NCBI RefSeq assembly: GCF_021729885.1
Contig: NZ_CP063401.1
Coordinates: 4,022,501-4,086,500, forward strand
Length of the DNA: 64,000 nt
Direction of reading: 5' to 3'
From: Devosia sp. SL43
GTDB taxonomy: Bacteria > Pseudomonadota > Alphaproteobacteria > Rhizobiales > Devosiaceae
Shown here in pieces: positions 63,776 through 64,000 of this stretch (within the stretch, counting starts at the first letter, position 1; each line of letters begins with the position of its first letter). Under the pieces are notes generated by a model. That model made no database searches and was not told the origin of the DNA. It saw only the letters and a program-made list of their open reading frames with translations. The translations under genes and the position numbers were made by a program.

Positions 63776-64000
63776 TCAAACCTCCCGCGCCAAGTCCGCC
63801 AGCAAGCCCGCTGCCACGCTCAGGCGCGACACAGTCAACTGCCCTTGCGTCAGTTCCGCTACTGCAGCCGCTGTCCGTTCGATACCGGCCTTGCGCTGAG
63901 ACTTCCATGTCGCCAGCCGATGCGCCACCGCACCGCCTTCCACCTTGAGCACATCCGCCGTCAGGTCGCGCTGCGCCCGCAGCAGGTTGGCCAGTGCCCG
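63776..64000 (-). CDS. C-terminal end of probable NAD-dependent glutamate dehydrogenase
   Basis: The last 74 codons of a minus-strand gene running off the window. The helical end, with LANLLRAQRDLTADVLKVEGGAVAHRL and ELTQGQLTVSRLSVAAGLLADLAREV, resembles the C-terminus of the large (about 180 kDa) alphaproteobacterial NAD-GDH. Only a short tail is seen, so the call is tentative. A weak hairpin (63760-63777) overlaps its last bases. Confidence 0.55.
   Translation of the reverse strand, partial: RALANLLRAQRDLTADVLKVEGGAVAHRLATWKSQRKAGIERTAAAVAELTQGQLTVSRLSVAAGLLADLAREV

Overview
The window reads as a chromosomal segment of a GC-rich alphaproteobacterium of the order Hyphomicrobiales, perhaps a Devosia-like organism. 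This is inferred from gene content and style, not from a marker-gene comparison: a ccoNOQP/ccoGHIS block under Fnr/FixK-type boxes, a class II DAHP synthase, a DUF2865 protein, an HWE-family histidine kinase, a PleC/DivJ-like kinase, the glutamine-dependent NadE next to a second-type glutamyl-tRNA synthetase, and strong G/C preference at third codon positions. No rRNA, tRNA, CRISPR array, integrase or insertion sequence was recognised. The window begins inside hemN and ends inside what looks like the 3' end of an NAD-dependent glutamate dehydrogenase gene.

Region 1 (1-11.4 kb) is a microaerobic respiration island. On the minus strand lie ccoN-ccoO-ccoQ-ccoP (cbb3 oxidase), a terminator, ccoG-ccoH-ccoI-ccoS (copper handling and assembly) and hemN (anaerobic heme synthesis). 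On the plus strand, divergent from ccoN, are a hemerythrin-like protein and a UreH_2/SafE-type membrane protein, followed by a tandem universal stress protein (minus) and a pseudoazurin (plus). Four TTGAY-N4-RTCAA palindromes sit in front of hemN, ccoG, ccoN/hemerythrin-like and pseudoazurin/usp, so the whole block looks like one oxygen-regulated regulon.

Region 2 (11.4-27 kb) is mixed: a gene-free stretch, a membrane diguanylate cyclase, dusA, a nucleoside deaminase, a retropepsin-like protease, divergent cobS/cobT, an HD-GYP protein, a PleC/DivJ-like kinase, a secreted or anchored nuclease, an Lrp/AsnC regulator with a VOC protein, an atypical-composition DUF4145 gene beside a possibly truncated small gene, an ArsR-like regulator coupled to an MFS exporter, a dienelactone hydrolase with a coupled unknown gene, and moaA.

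Region 3 (27-46.4 kb) is mainly housekeeping: L,D-transpeptidase, rpiA plus a DUF2059 protein, glutathione reductase, DAHP synthase, an HWE kinase converging on a CheY-like receiver, an outer-membrane barrel protein, nadE-gltX, a DUF2865 protein, an FAH-family hydrolase, cytochrome c', cysS followed by two tandem GFA-family genes, and cimA.

Region 4 (46.4-64 kb) has a long Ala/Pro/Glu-rich LysM protein that appears to start with CTG, a palindrome-rich intergenic region, an ArsR regulator coupled to an Atm1-type ABC exporter, a GNAT acetyltransferase, an RND pump with its adaptor and a PadR regulator (with three operator-like repeats at 15-bp spacing), cysQ-nadC, a YihS-like sugar isomerase, fructose-1,6-bisphosphatase and a UvrD-type helicase. 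I did not find a convincing undescribed multi-gene system. The best leads are the extended Fnr-type regulon, the PadR operator array, the CTG-started LysM protein and the DUF4145 islet.
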